A stretch of 64,000 nt of DNA from Vibrio atlanticus (GCF_024347315.1 NZ_AP025460.1:1240001-1304000); one strand, 5' to 3'; counted from the first letter of the stretch, positions 29,487 through 40,618 are shown. Notes: a model not told the origin generated them from the letters alone. Numbers and translations: made by a program.

Positions 29487-31379
29487 TTAGATCTTAAACA
29501 TCTTTATCGTTTGATGCAGTTCGTCCGAAACATTATTAACATTTTGCGCTGTTTGAACATTTTGCTGGACGTCATCGACAGTCGCTCGCGCCAAATCATT
29601 TACATTCACTACATTTTCGTTGATTTCAACGGCTACTTGCGATTGTTCTTCCGCTGCCGCTGCAATCTGGTTGTTCATGTCTTGAATCGTCCCAATCTCA
29701 TGCTGAATAGTATTAAGCATTTGACTCGCTTGATCTGACTTTTCACGAGTTACTTTAGCTGTTTCCGCATTTTCAACCATAAGCTCAACAGATTGTTTTG
29801 CTTGAGTTTGAAGTGATGAAATCATGGTTTGTATTTCGTTCGTGCTTTCTTGTGTTTTGTTAGCGAGGTTACGCACCTCGTCAGCCACAACGGCGAAACC
29901 GCGACCTTGCTCACCCGCTCGAGCTGCTTCAATTGCTGCGTTTAGTGCCAGCAAGTTTGTTTGCTCAGCAATACCTCGGATAACATCAAGTATGCTACCT
30001 ACATTTTGAGTTTCTTTTTCAACACCAAGAATTGAATCTTGAACCTGCTCAATATTCGTTACAAGTAAGCTGATTTGTTGATTCATGTCACCCACAGTTT
30101 CAAGACCAGACTGAGATGAAAGGCTTGCTTCATTGGATGATGATGACGCCTGCATCGCATTTTGAGCCACTTCCGCAACAGTCGCGGTCATCTGATTCAT
30201 CGCGGTTGCAACTTGCTCTAGCTGCATCATTTGTTCTTCTGATGAGGTGCTTAACTGATTTGACGAGGTCTCAAGAGATGAAGATTGTGATGAGAGAGAG
30301 TTTGAAGACTGCTCAATATTGCCAATAATGCCTTGGAGGTTACCTGCCATTTCAAGAGTTGAACGATAGATCCCTGTTTCGTCACCATTTAATTTAGGGA
30401 TATTGGTCAGGTCTCCTGCCGAGATTCGACTAACAAGAGCTTCGATGTATTGCGGCTCTCCGCCAATAGGACGATACATTAATCGGGTGACTAATAAGAA
30501 TGTTATTCCGGTTGCCATAACCGCGAAAATTAGACCAACTACAGTATTTATTTTCACCATCGCATTTGAAGGCGCTTCAATGTCGTCCCAACTTGCCCAA
30601 GCCCAGGTATTCCAACCTAATGACTCAATTTGAGACGAAACCACATAAAAGTCACCTTTATCTGGAACATTGTAAGAGTGCTCACTGGTCATCTTACTAC
30701 CGTGTTCACGGTATGATGGTCGAAGATCGTAGATATTTTTACCAATAAAATCTTCATAGCTAGCGGCAACAAGGAAACCATCTTGGCGAGAGACAAATAA
30801 GTTTGGCTCTTCAGATAGCTCGTTTATATAGTCTGTAATATCACTCATTTTAAGACTAAGGCCAATAACTGCTTTCGTTTCGCCTCTGGCTTTAAAAGGA
30901 ATAACAACCGACATGGTTAAATGCCCTGTTGTTGCTAGGTAAGGGTTAGTTACTGATCGTTTTGCACCTGAAAACCCAAGGTTGAACCATTCGCGTTGTT
31001 TTTGCTTAGCATTAAAATTAGGAATGATACCTTGATTTTTAACGTCGTAAGTTTTGCCATCAGGAAGACCGATGTAAATATTAAGAACACCAAGAGATTC
31101 TTTACTGTTCGTCATCATTTTCAACAGCATCGGGTTGATCATGATGTTACCGGATCTATCAGTATGGATACTGGTTGAAATGCTTTCCAAAGCGCCGAAA
31201 TACGCTTCCATTTTCCCTTCGACAGCTTTGGCTACAAGAAACGATTTCGTAGACAAGTTATGACGGTAGTCATCCGTGGTGGCAGACTTAAATTCGAAAT
31301 ATCCTATCGTAGATATAACTAAAATCGTTAAACAGATTAGGCCGCTAATTGTTAGCATAATCTTATTTTTGACGGTCAT
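29487..31379 (-). CDS. methyl-accepting chemotaxis protein with Cache sensor
   Basis: A 630-residue transmembrane chemoreceptor. TM1 is at about 7-27, a periplasmic double-Cache-like sensor at about 35-270 (with [17 protein letters not shown] and [13 protein letters not shown]), TM2 at about 280-303, HAMP at about 304-355 and the signalling hairpin tip [20 protein letters not shown] in the C-terminal half. There is no C-terminal CheR-binding pentapeptide. Cache receptors usually bind amino acids or small organic acids; the ligand is not deducible. It is monocistronic with AAGGAAA before the ATG. Confidence 0.95.
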   Translation of the reverse strand: MTVKNKIMLTISGLICLTILVISTIGYFEFKSATTDDYRHNLSTKSFLVAKAVEGKMEAYFGALESISTSIHTDRSGNIMINPMLLKMMTNSKESLGVLNIYIGLPDGKTYDVKNQGIIPNFNAKQKQREWFNLGFSGAKRSVTNPYLATTGHLTMSVVIPFKARGETKAVIGLSLKMSDITDYINELSEEPNLFVSRQDGFLVAASYEDFIGKNIYDLRPSYREHGSKMTSEHSYNVPDKGDFYVVSSQIESLGWNTWAWASWDDIEAPSNAMVKINTVVGLIFAVMATGITFLLVTRLMYRPIGGEPQYIEALVSRISAGDLTNIPKLNGDETGIYRSTLEMAGNLQGIIGNIEQSSNSLSSQSSSLETSSNQLSTSSEEQMMQLEQVATAMNQMTATVAEVAQNAMQASSSSNEASLSSQSGLETVGDMNQQISLLVTNIEQVQDSILGVEKETQNVGSILDVIRGIAEQTNLLALNAAIEAARAGEQGRGFAVVADEVRNLANKTQESTNEIQTMISSLQTQAKQSVELMVENAETAKVTREKSDQASQMLNTIQHEIGTIQDMNNQIAAAAEEQSQVAVEINENVVNVNDLARATVDDVQQNVQTAQNVNNVSDELHQTIKMFKI

Positions 31380-31743
31380 CAGAGCATTTCCTTAACAGTT
31401 GTTGCTTATTTTATTGACTAAATTATCCGTATGCTAACATAGGGTTATAATTCATTTGCTGGTCGTTTTGTAAGGGAAAGTCGTTACAAATAGGCGGTGT
31501 GAATACTTATGCGTGGGATTTACAGTGAATAGGGTATCTACACAAATTTGATGGGTTTTAATTGATTTTGATGGTGCGTATTTTTCTACTTCCTAAGCGG
31601 AATTAGCACAAATAAGTACCTTTTAATCTATTTTTGGCGTGAATATGTTGCTGAAGTAAGTGTATAGAAAGGATTGGGATGCAAGAGGCTATAGCCTCTT
31701 GCATCCCAATTTTTAGCCTAAAAGTTGAGTGACAAAAATTTGA
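31380..31743. other. gap upstream of the chemoreceptor
   Basis: The 364-bp gap holds the chemoreceptor promoter region and a 38-bp perfect palindrome near its right end. No gene was seen. Confidence 0.4.
31673..31710. terminator. 38-bp perfect palindrome, probable terminator
   Basis: Positions 31673-31691 and 31692-31710 are exact reverse complements (19 + 19), centred on TA. The T run AATTTTT is on the + strand; on the minus strand, which would end the ATP-grasp gene, only AATCCTTTCT follows. It may also be a protein-binding dyad. Confidence 0.6.
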
Positions 31744-32703
31744 CTAGTTGTGACCGAACTGTTTTGCAGCGTAAGCAACACGCTCGGCAGGTTTTGGATA
31801 TTCCGCTGGTGTGCCAAGGTTTTCAATATGATGCAGTCTAGGAAGTAGCCCTGCGCCGTTCGCGATTTGGATAGCTAAACCAGGGCGTGCATTAAGTTCT
31901 AGTACCATTGGGCCTTCTTCTTGGTCTAATACCATGTCAGTACCCATATAGCCTAAGCCTGTCATTTCCCATGCACTCGACGCTAGAGTTAGCAGCTTTT
32001 CCCAGTGAGGAACTTGTAATAACGCGAGTTCTTTACCTGTATCTGGATGGTGTGTAACTGGCTGGTCGAACTGAACAGCTCGAACCGCTTTACCTGTCGC
32101 AATGTCTATACCCACACCAACAGCACCTTGGTGCAAGTTAGCTTTACCATCTGAATCTGAAGTAGACAGACGCATCATCGCCATCACAGGGTAGCCTTTG
32201 AATACGATGATTCGTACGTCTGGCACACCCTCGTAGCTGAAGCCCTCAAAACACTCGTCAAACTTGATGAGGTTTTCGACCACGGCTACATCGTTCTTAC
32301 CACCCAGAGAGAAAAGACCCGCGAGCGCGTTACTGATATGACGCTCCACGTCTTCTTCATTGATAGTAGAACCCGATGGTTTGGTGTAAACCCCATCTTT
32401 ATGAGAGATCACAACAAGGATGCCTTTACCACCACTGCCTTGAGCGGGCTTGATTACAAAACCCGGCCACTCTTTAACCATCTTGTGGATTGTTTTTACT
32501 TCAGCTTGGTGACTAATAACGCCAATAAGCTTTGGCACTGTGGCGCCAGCCTGTTCAGCAATGATTTTAGTCTTAAGCTTGTCATCAACGAGTGGGTACT
32601 TGGAACGATCATTGTAGCGGCCAATATAACTATGGTTACGCTTGTTCATTCCCATTATGCCTTTGTCTTTCAACTTAAACGGTGAAGTAAATTGATCAAA
32701 CAT
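31744..32703 (-). CDS. alpha-L-glutamate ligase-like (RimK-related) ATP-grasp protein
   Basis: A cytosolic 319-residue ATP-grasp enzyme of the RimK-related family, predicted to form a peptide-like amide bond. It shows the nucleotide-binding loop KPAQGSGGKGI at about 96-106 and the metal-binding ELNARPGLAIQ near the C-terminus. The acceptor and amino acid are unknown. It is third in a tightly packed unit, 3 bp after the seven-helix membrane protein and downstream of the retropepsin-like lipoprotein. The family is conserved with these neighbours, which argues for one pathway. Confidence 0.87.
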   Translation of the reverse strand: MFDQFTSPFKLKDKGIMGMNKRNHSYIGRYNDRSKYPLVDDKLKTKIIAEQAGATVPKLIGVISHQAEVKTIHKMVKEWPGFVIKPAQGSGGKGILVVISHKDGVYTKPSGSTINEEDVERHISNALAGLFSLGGKNDVAVVENLIKFDECFEGFSYEGVPDVRIIVFKGYPVMAMMRLSTSDSDGKANLHQGAVGVGIDIATGKAVRAVQFDQPVTHHPDTGKELALLQVPHWEKLLTLASSAWEMTGLGYMGTDMVLDQEEGPMVLELNARPGLAIQIANGAGLLPRLHHIENLGTPAEYPKPAERVAYAAKQFGHN

Positions 32704-32706
32704 AAC

Positions 32707-34212
32707 TTAGTCCTCCGTTAGCGGTTTAAAGCGACGAAGCTCGGTTAGACGGTAGCCTGTGTAGTTACCTAGTAACAAGATGGTCGCTAGAATAACAAGC
32801 TGTAAACCAATAAAGTTAAACGTTAAGTGCTGAATGAACGGGTTAGTCATACCTAAGTAAACAAGCACCGCGGTAAATAGAGAGCCGCCACCTTGAAGTA
32901 CAACTTCTTTCGCGCCTTCTTCTTCCCAAAGGATAGACATACGTTCGATAGTCCAAGACAAGATAATCATTGGGAAGAACGTAATTGATAGGCCTTCTGT
33001 AAGTCCGATTTTAAACGCGACTACAGTAAATATCGAAATAATCATAATTACTGTAATAATTACAGCGGATATCCTGGCCACGAGCAATAGATTGAGTTTG
33101 GATAAGTAACTTCGTATTACAAGACCGGTACCGACAATTAGTAGGAAGCCAACAATACCGGTAACCAACTGTGTTTGAACGAATGCCACAGCAATCAGAA
33201 CGGGCATGAACGTACCAGAAGTCTTAAGACCTATGATGACACGTAGGAACACAACAATCAGAGCACCGATAGGAATCAGCATGATGGTTTTAAACATCGC
33301 TTGCTCTTCTAGCGGTAGACTATGAATGGAAAGGTTTAACAGTTGATCCGCTGATACTTTACTGTTGGTTGCTTCAGTTGGAGTAACTTCCTGAGCAATC
33401 ATAGAGAAGTGAACTTTACTGTTCTGACCGCCAACCACGTCTAATAGAGATACATTTGATTCATCCCAAATTAACAGGTTTGGTTGAACTTGCTGCTCGC
33501 TCGATTCAGGAGAGAATAGAACCCACTGGTTATTATCCCAAATTTGGTTCATGTGTTGGATTGATTGGCGACGACGTCCGTCTTCCAGTTCAATAACACC
33601 GACGACTTTGTTGTGGATTTTAGCGGCAGAAAGTAGCTTGTGTGTCGCTTCCACTTTGGTCATGTTATTCAGAATCAGCGCTGAGTTTTGGCTGTCTGGA
33701 TCGTTAAGCGTTTTGATTAACTCACGAGTAAAGGTGATGTTGTCTGCTGAGCGCTTGGTTGCTCTGTCAATCAAAGCAAGGGCCGCGGCTTCTTCAGGAC
33801 CATCAAAGCTTGGTTGAGCCACATCACCTTCTGGAGGTGTTGAGGTAACGTTCGCTTGGCTATCGACTAAGAACTGTGTCTTGTAGTAGATAGTCTGCGG
33901 ACCATCTGCGTGACGAATTGACCACTCAGCACGGCGACCTGAATCTGTATTCAAGTACGAAATGCCATAGCCTGGTGATGAAGCTGACTCGCCGATAAGT
34001 GTAAAGTTAGACTGTGTGTGAGGTGCGGCTAGTGAAACTTTTGCTTCTTTGCCCACTGCATTGAATTCGATACGAGCTTCAATGTCCCAAACCTGATTAG
34101 TCTCGCCTGGAGTCCAGGGTACACCGTAGGTTGTATGTCTGAACATACTCAGGGTTATACCTGCCACGATGAGCAGGAAAATAGAGATATAAAATGGAAT
34201 TCTTGACGTCAT
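32707..34212 (-). CDS. UUP1-type inactive transglutaminase / 7TM membrane protein
   Basis: A 501-residue membrane protein. One N-terminal helix (about 5-22) leads to a periplasmic domain (about 25-300) that belongs to the transglutaminase-like fold but lacks a recognisable catalytic Cys-His-Asp set, and about seven hydrophobic helices (about 305-490) follow. The family is annotated as inactive transglutaminase with 7TM domain. It sits 17 bp after the lipoprotein protease gene and 3 bp before the ATP-grasp ligase gene, so it probably receives, senses or transports the product made or cut by the neighbours (inference). Confidence 0.85.
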   Translation of the reverse strand: MTSRIPFYISIFLLIVAGITLSMFRHTTYGVPWTPGETNQVWDIEARIEFNAVGKEAKVSLAAPHTQSNFTLIGESASSPGYGISYLNTDSGRRAEWSIRHADGPQTIYYKTQFLVDSQANVTSTPPEGDVAQPSFDGPEEAAALALIDRATKRSADNITFTRELIKTLNDPDSQNSALILNNMTKVEATHKLLSAAKIHNKVVGVIELEDGRRRQSIQHMNQIWDNNQWVLFSPESSEQQVQPNLLIWDESNVSLLDVVGGQNSKVHFSMIAQEVTPTEATNSKVSADQLLNLSIHSLPLEEQAMFKTIMLIPIGALIVVFLRVIIGLKTSGTFMPVLIAVAFVQTQLVTGIVGFLLIVGTGLVIRSYLSKLNLLLVARISAVIITVIMIISIFTVVAFKIGLTEGLSITFFPMIILSWTIERMSILWEEEGAKEVVLQGGGSLFTAVLVYLGMTNPFIQHLTFNFIGLQLVILATILLLGNYTGYRLTELRRFKPLTED

Positions 34213-34229
34213 AGCTTACCCTACTATTG

Positions 34230-34970
34230 TTATTTAACTTCCGTTTGTACGTACTTTTTACTTACATCTACTAGCGCTATGTCTTTGATAAATTCGCGCC
34301 CTAGTAATACAGGGTGACTCATTTGAGAGCGATCCGCCAATGTAAATTGCGCTTTTTCATGGATTTTTCCGACTTTTACCCATAATTCGATCACAGCTCG
34401 ACGTTCTGTCTGGTCATTGGTTGACTGACGGATTTTCACATAACGTACAACGGGCGCTTCGATCCATTTTTGGTCTTCTTTTGCTTGTGCTTTATCTGCC
34501 AAATGGAACTTAACCCAATCTTTACCGTTGCGTTCGAATTCTTTGATGTCGACGGCATTTAAAGAAGAGGTGGTTGCGCCAGTATCAACACGAGCATCGA
34601 AGCTTTGTTTGATAGAGTCGATCGATACTTTTTCAATACCGCCTAGAATAGTCGGCTGTGATGTAGGAGCGGTAGGTGCAGCTGCAACGGCAACAGGCTC
34701 GGCTTCTTTTAGCTCTTCAATGACCCTGTGTTCCATACTGGTCAGGTGAACATCTAATTGACTAGAAAGAGTGGTAATTTCGTCTTCCAAGCTTTCAATA
34801 TAGTCACTTTGATTACTTAGCTGCAGTTCAAGATTTTGAACCTTGTTTGCGATGTTTGTCTCTGAGCGGGAAATAGCGTCGAGAGTTTCTTGATGGTAGG
34901 TAGCACCGCTCGTGAGGGTGCAACCAGAGAGCAAACCAACCGCCACGATAGGCGATAATCGCTTAAACAT
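34230..34970 (-). CDS. retropepsin-like aspartic protease lipoprotein (ATP-dependent zinc protease family)
   Basis: A 246-residue protein with a lipobox LLSGC (Cys17), so probably anchored to the membrane in the periplasm. A helical coiled coil spans about 25-90, a Pro/Ala linker about 92-107, and the PF05618-type (RimB/DUF785) domain starts near 110 with the aspartic active-site motif DTGATTSS (Asp129). The old name zinc protease is not supported by any zinc motif. The frame is open 19 codons upstream, but the ATG at 34970 gives the signal peptide. It is first gene of the three-gene unit. Confidence 0.87.
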   Translation of the reverse strand: MFKRLSPIVAVGLLSGCTLTSGATYHQETLDAISRSETNIANKVQNLELQLSNQSDYIESLEDEITTLSSQLDVHLTSMEHRVIEELKEAEPVAVAAAPTAPTSQPTILGGIEKVSIDSIKQSFDARVDTGATTSSLNAVDIKEFERNGKDWVKFHLADKAQAKEDQKWIEAPVVRYVKIRQSTNDQTERRAVIELWVKVGKIHEKAQFTLADRSQMSHPVLLGREFIKDIALVDVSKKYVQTEVK

Positions 34971-35025
34971 ATAAAAACCTTTGGAAATTAGAGAATAGTT
35001 CAGACTATTTAGAAGTTTATCCCAC

Positions 35026-35049
35026 AAAAAAGGATGCGTGAAGCATCCT
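35026..35049 (-). terminator. cmoAB terminator
   Basis: Stem AGGATGC/GCATCCT (35031-35037, 35043-35049) followed by six T residues on the minus strand, about 190 bp after the cmoB stop. Confidence 0.82.
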
Positions 35050-35235
35050 ATTGTAAGAGTCTGGTCATATTGAATCGCAATGTGAGCGCAACGAAAATTA
35101 TTGTCACTTAAGGGCGCTTACTTATTAAACATGAGCGCAACTTTTGTACAATTAGTTCTCTTTTTTATCAAAATTCCCACATATAAATAACGATGGCTGT
35201 ATGACGACAGAGCTTATGGTTTTGTGTAACAGAGC

Positions 35236-36207
35236 TTAAGGTTTTGTCGCTACTAGAATCGCACGCCTTGGTGCAGGGTGACCTTCTACGGTTTTACTTG
35301 GATCATTAGGATCTAAGTAATCCGGTAAAGAGTTGTGTGTCATCCACTCTGTTGTGCGTTGTTCGCCAATCGTTGTGACATTTTCATCAACGATACGCAC
35401 GTCTTCAAAGCCTACCTGTTCAAGCCAGCGTTTTAGTGCGCGTGCAGATGGGAAGAAGTAAACGTTTCTCATTTGCGCGTAGCGATCCACAGGCACAAGA
35501 ACAGCGTTTTCGTCACCTTCAATCACTAACGTTTCAAGTACCAGTTCGCCACCAGATACCAATTGGTCTTTTAGTTGAATCAAATGATCAAGTGGTGAAC
35601 GGCGGTGGTAAAGCACGCCCATGCTGAATACAGTGTCGTAAGCTTCCAGTTTTGGCAGTTGCTCAATACCTAGAGGTAATAGGTGAGCACGTTGGTCGTC
35701 GCCCATCAATTTACGAATGGCTTCAAACTGAACCAAGAATAAGTGAGAAGGGTCGATACCCACCGTCAAGCGAGCGCCTTCACCTAGCATGCGCCACATG
35801 TGGTAGCCGTTGCCACAACCTACATCGAGAACCGAACGGTTTTTCAATGGAGAGATATGTGGAAGCACACGATCCCATTTCCAGTCACTGCGCCATTCTG
35901 TATCGATATGAATGTCGTGAACTGTGTAAGGGCCTTTTCTCCAAGGGTGGAAAGTCTTCAGTAAGCTTTCTAACTTTTTAAGTTCACCCGTGTGGAACGG
36001 TGTAGAGCTGCCAATCGTCACTGAGTTTTTCAGATCAACTTGGTCAGGCACACCTTGCGGGATTTTATTCAGTGCACGCAACCAACGGTCGAAGTCGCCG
36101 TGTTCTGCATTTTGCCAATCCGTCAGCTGTTGAGGAAGAACATTAAGCCACGGCTGAAGGCGAGTGTCTTGGGCAATGAGTTGATAAAAATTGGCAAAAT
36201 TAAACAT
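35236..36207 (-). CDS. cmoB: tRNA U34 carboxymethyltransferase CmoB
   Basis: Transfers the carboxymethyl group of carboxy-SAM to ho5U34 of tRNA, making cmo5U. It has 323 residues as in E. coli. The SAM-type motif [15 protein letters not shown] is at about 126-140, [12 protein letters not shown] and [15 protein letters not shown] follow, all typical of CmoB. It lies 182 bp downstream of cmoA, with an inverted-repeat element in between. Confidence 0.97.
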   Translation of the reverse strand: MFNFANFYQLIAQDTRLQPWLNVLPQQLTDWQNAEHGDFDRWLRALNKIPQGVPDQVDLKNSVTIGSSTPFHTGELKKLESLLKTFHPWRKGPYTVHDIHIDTEWRSDWKWDRVLPHISPLKNRSVLDVGCGNGYHMWRMLGEGARLTVGIDPSHLFLVQFEAIRKLMGDDQRAHLLPLGIEQLPKLEAYDTVFSMGVLYHRRSPLDHLIQLKDQLVSGGELVLETLVIEGDENAVLVPVDRYAQMRNVYFFPSARALKRWLEQVGFEDVRIVDENVTTIGEQRTTEWMTHNSLPDYLDPNDPSKTVEGHPAPRRAILVATKP

Positions 36208-36259
36208 AGTTTTTCACTGAGTTAATAGGGTCAATAAACCCTAAAATAGAAATTAAATT

Positions 36260-36360
36260 TGTCATTCCCTACAGTGAGGGACGAACATGATAGGGAGTCT
36301 CGGTTTATCGTACTTGATAGAGACCCCCAACACGCTCCTTCCTCGCTCTTGAGGATGACA
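36260..36360. repeat. imperfect 101-bp dyad between cmoA and cmoB
   Basis: TGTCAT (36260-36265) and ATGACA (36355-36360) are the ends, with an inner pair GTCTC/GAGAC (36297-36301, 36320-36324) and partly complementary flanks. The ends resemble small dispersed palindromes seen in vibrio genomes. Identity is uncertain. Confidence 0.5.
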
Positions 36361-36389
36361 TTTTAGTACGAGCTGACTGGGTATGTGCG

Positions 36390-37136
<747 letters not shown>

Positions 37137-37257
37137 TCAGCGTAATTGGCACAAAATTTATACCAAATAAAAGGGGACGTATTTTACGTAAAAAAAGCGC
37201 GGCTGTCACGAAAACTGAGATTGATGAAAGTGAACGCTTGTTAGTAGTTGTTTACTA

Positions 37258-38163
37258 TCAAAACATCGAGATTTGATGGTCGCCTTTTTGAGCAGGAAAC
37301 TCCGCCAAATTAGGCAAGGTTATCTTTGTGTGTTCAGCAACTTGCGTCTGTAATTGCTTATAGATAGCAATCGCCAACTCAGGGGCGTGATTATTGTCTG
37401 GGGTGTGGATCATTAAATAAGGTTGTTTTCCTTCGTTTAACCAAGTCTGTAATTTCGCGAACCAAGGTTTAAAGAAAGCCAGATTGGGTTCCTTATCTGG
37501 ATGACCAATAAAGCGAACCATCGGATTGTTTGCCGTCGCAATGGCATGAACCGGAACACGTGGTTTCTTTTGATGCGCGTCGATCACCGCTTCTGTGGTG
37601 GGTGGTGCGGAGAAAACAGGACGGCTATCCATAATGATGCGATTGATCCCTTCTTCTATTAACCAATGATTGAAACGTTTTTCAGCATCGCCTTTATCAA
37701 AGAAACCAAGGTGACGAACTTCAACGCCGAGCTGCATGTCTTTTGGAAACAAGGTACAAAATTTTTGCAGGGCAGGAAGCATGCTGGGTTCGAAGCTATG
37801 GGGCAATTGAATCGTCCACTGACCAATGCGCCTATGTAGGGGCGACATGGTGAGCAGAAATTCCTTGAGTTCGGCTTGGCAGTGTCTGAGTTGCTGCTGG
37901 TGGGTGATGAACTTAGGCAGCTTAAAAGTAAACTTGAAATCATCGTGACTCGCGGCTTTCCAGTTATTGATCGTTGAGACACTGGGTGTCGCATAGAAAG
38001 TCGTGTTGCCTTCAACGGTATGAAAAACTTGGGAGTATTTTTCTAAGCGCTCAGCGGGTTTTGTTCCTTTACCATAGAACTGACTTTGCCACTCGGAGTG
38101 AGACCACATTGTTAACCCAAGTCTTAGAGGTAAAGTTTCTGTTGTTATTACACGAGCATCCAT
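37258..38163 (-). CDS. yecE: DUF72 domain protein (YecE-like)
   Basis: A 301-residue protein of the DUF72 TIM-barrel-like family, no known activity. It has the N-terminal GLTMWSHSEWQSQFY, the EGNTTFYATPS stretch (about 51-61) and FTFKLPKFITH, all family hallmarks. E. coli yecE is next to aspS and cmoAB, as here. The C-terminal segment from about 265 is extra or diverged. The ATG is 594 bp from the divergent aspS, with a MITE-like insertion in the gap. Confidence 0.85.
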   Translation of the reverse strand: MDARVITTETLPLRLGLTMWSHSEWQSQFYGKGTKPAERLEKYSQVFHTVEGNTTFYATPSVSTINNWKAASHDDFKFTFKLPKFITHQQQLRHCQAELKEFLLTMSPLHRRIGQWTIQLPHSFEPSMLPALQKFCTLFPKDMQLGVEVRHLGFFDKGDAEKRFNHWLIEEGINRIIMDSRPVFSAPPTTEAVIDAHQKKPRVPVHAIATANNPMVRFIGHPDKEPNLAFFKPWFAKLQTWLNEGKQPYLMIHTPDNNHAPELAIAIYKQLQTQVAEHTKITLPNLAEFPAQKGDHQISMF

Positions 38164-38220
38164 CTATTACACCGTTATTTATCACGCCATCAGTCATTAC
38201 AAAAAATTTTTGGGTTGAAA

Positions 38221-38504
38221 TTAGGGCGTGTTGATCTTTCGAGCTGGTTTTTGCAGCGAGTTGCTGGGTATTTATACAAGGCAGAGGCTTTGATGTGTAG
38301 CTAGCCTACATGAGAAGCCGATAACGTAGTAGAAATGACCAGCAAACGCTGCCCGAAGGGTTCGAGCTGGGCGCCCCCGCAAAAAGCGTTTTACTCTTTG
38401 TTGAGGGAGATTTGCTTAGAATGACTAGGCTACTTCTCCCTCGCCGCGATTAAAACGCTTTTATCTCGAACAAAATTTAACCACGAAAGGTCAACGCGCC
38501 CTAA
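38221..38504. mobile_element. MITE-like non-autonomous element with 21-bp terminal inverted repeats
   Basis: The ends TTAGGGCGTGTTGATCTTTCG (38221-38241) and its reverse complement at 38484-38504 match at 19 of 21 positions. The 284-bp body holds no transposase. From memory, similar sequence is dispersed in Vibrio genomes. TA at each boundary could be a target duplication but cannot be proven. Confidence 0.7.
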
Positions 38505-38523
38505 AATCTACTTTACGAGAGTT

Positions 38524-38553
38524 TTGCTGATTAAGGTACTTTCGAGATATAAT
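38524..38553 (+). promoter_or_regulatory. possible aspS promoter
   Basis: A perfect -10 TATAAT (38548-38553) lies 18 bp after TTGCTG (38524-38529), just right of the MITE-like element, giving a leader of about 200 nt. Confidence 0.45.
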
Positions 38554-38757
38554 TATCGCAATTTTTTCGGTTTTGATGAATCTTTGCGCACTTGATGGGC
38601 TAAAAATCAGCAAAGCCAGATAAAACACAATAAATTCGAATGTGGAAGGTCGATTTTAAGCGAGTTTCCGCGTATAAATGTTCCTTTGCTCTGTTGTGTG
38701 GAATGACCACTGACAGCTTGGAAATTAGTAAATAATTAAGAGATTGGGAAATTCATT

Positions 38758-40536
38758 ATGCGTACCCATTACTGTGGTAACCTGAACAAGTCCCTGGCGG
38801 GACAAACTGTAGAATTGTGCGGCTGGGTAAACCGTCGCCGTGATTTAGGCGGTCTTATCTTTATCGATATGCGAGATCGTGAAGGCGTCGTTCAGGTTGT
38901 TGTCGATCCAGATATGAAAGATATCTTCCCGATCGCTAACCAACTGCGTAATGAATTCTGTATCAAGTTTACTGGTGAAGTACGCGTTCGTCCGGACAGC
39001 CAAGTAAATAAAGATATGGCGACGGGTGAAGTTGAGCTTTACGCAACAGGCCTTGAGATCATCAACCGTTCAGAAGCGCTTCCACTAGACTTCAACCAAA
39101 CGAACTCTGAAGAGCAGCGTCTTAAGTATCGTTACATCGATCTTCGTCGTCCAGAAATGAGCGACCGTATCAAGCTTCGTGCGCGTGCTTCTAGCTTCGT
39201 TCGTCGTTTCCTAGACGAGAACCTATTCCTAGACATCGAAACGCCAGTACTAACGAAAGCGACACCAGAAGGTGCTCGTGATTACCTAGTACCAAGCCGT
39301 GTTCACAAAGGTAGCTTCTACGCACTTCCTCAATCTCCTCAGCTGTTCAAGCAACTGCTGATGATGTCTGGTTTTGACCGTTACTACCAAATCGTTAAAT
39401 GTTTCCGTGATGAAGATTTACGTGCTGACCGTCAGCCTGAATTTACTCAAATCGATATCGAAACATCTTTCATGACTTCTCAAGAAGTGCGTAACGTGAC
39501 TGAGAAGCTTGTTCACGATATGTGGAAAGAACTTCTAGATGTTGAACTAGGTCAATTCCCAGTAATGCCTTTCTCTGAAGCGATTCGTCGTTTCGGTTCT
39601 GATAAGCCAGATCTACGTAACCCACTAGAGCTAGTGGACGTTGCTGACTTGGTTAAAGACGTTGAGTTCAAAGTATTCTCTGGCCCAGCTAACGACGAAA
39701 AAGGTCGCGTAGCGGTTATCCGTGTTCCAGGTGGTGCTAAGCTAACTCGTAAGCAAATTGACGGTTACGCTGAACACGTAAACATCTACGGCGCGAAAGG
39801 CCTAGCTTGGATGAAGGTTAACGACCGTGCTGCAGGCATGGAAGGTATTCAATCTCCAGTTGCTAAATTCCTAAGCGAAGACGTAATCAACGGTATTCTA
39901 GATCGCACTCAAGCTGAATCTGGCGATATCATTCTGTTTGGCGCAGACAAAGCGGGCATCGTTGCTGAAGCAATGGGCGCACTTCGTCTTAAACTAGGTA
40001 CTGATCTAGAGCTAACAGACACATCTGCATGGGCTCCACTGTGGGTTGTTGACTTCCCAATGTTCGAAGAAGACGGCGAAGGTAACCTACACGCAATGCA
40101 CCACCCATTCACATCGCCACTAGGTGTGAACGCGGAAGAGTTAAAAGCGAACCCAGCAGCAGCAAACTCTGATGCATACGACATGGTAATCAACGGCTAC
40201 GAAGTAGGCGGCGGTTCGGTACGTATTCATGGCGCAGAAATGCAAACGGCTGTATTCGGTATCCTAGGTATTGAAGCTAAAGAGCAACAAGAGAAGTTCG
40301 GCTTCCTACTTGAAGCACTTAAGTACGGTACGCCACCACACGCAGGTCTAGCATTCGGTCTTGACCGTCTAGCTATGCTTCTTTGTGGTACAGAGAATAT
40401 CCGTGATGTTATCGCATTCCCGAAAACAACAGCAGCAGCATGTCTACTAACAGATGCGCCAAGCCTAGCAAACCCAGCATCACTGGAAGAGCTAGCAATC
40501 GCTGTTAAATTGGCAGAGAAGAAAGAGCAAGCGTAA
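38758..40536 (+). CDS. aspS: aspartyl-tRNA synthetase
   Basis: Class IIb aminoacyl-tRNA synthetase of 592 residues (E. coli 590). It has the N-terminal OB anticodon-binding domain ([25 protein letters not shown]), catalytic motif 2 [16 protein letters not shown] (about 217-232), the bacterial GAD insertion (about 290-420) and motif 3 [12 protein letters not shown] near 534. It recognises tRNA-Asp with Asp and ATP. It precedes the ruv genes, as in other gammaproteobacteria. Confidence 0.98.
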   Translation: MRTHYCGNLNKSLAGQTVELCGWVNRRRDLGGLIFIDMRDREGVVQVVVDPDMKDIFPIANQLRNEFCIKFTGEVRVRPDSQVNKDMATGEVELYATGLEIINRSEALPLDFNQTNSEEQRLKYRYIDLRRPEMSDRIKLRARASSFVRRFLDENLFLDIETPVLTKATPEGARDYLVPSRVHKGSFYALPQSPQLFKQLLMMSGFDRYYQIVKCFRDEDLRADRQPEFTQIDIETSFMTSQEVRNVTEKLVHDMWKELLDVELGQFPVMPFSEAIRRFGSDKPDLRNPLELVDVADLVKDVEFKVFSGPANDEKGRVAVIRVPGGAKLTRKQIDGYAEHVNIYGAKGLAWMKVNDRAAGMEGIQSPVAKFLSEDVINGILDRTQAESGDIILFGADKAGIVAEAMGALRLKLGTDLELTDTSAWAPLWVVDFPMFEEDGEGNLHAMHHPFTSPLGVNAEELKANPAAANSDAYDMVINGYEVGGGSVRIHGAEMQTAVFGILGIEAKEQQEKFGFLLEALKYGTPPHAGLAFGLDRLAMLLCGTENIRDVIAFPKTTAAACLLTDAPSLANPASLEELAIAVKLAEKKEQA

Positions 40537-40618
40537 GCCTGTTATCTTTCTCGTTGATGAAGAGATCCTAGTTGATAGAGAGCTCTTAATTAATTAGCCA
40601 AGATTTGTGAGTAAATTA

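Larger units (their letters stand above)
38164..38757. other. divergent yecE / aspS region with inserted element
   Basis: The 594-bp gap is mostly occupied by the 284-bp element at 38221-38504. The remaining 253 bp next to aspS hold its likely promoter. Confidence 0.5.
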
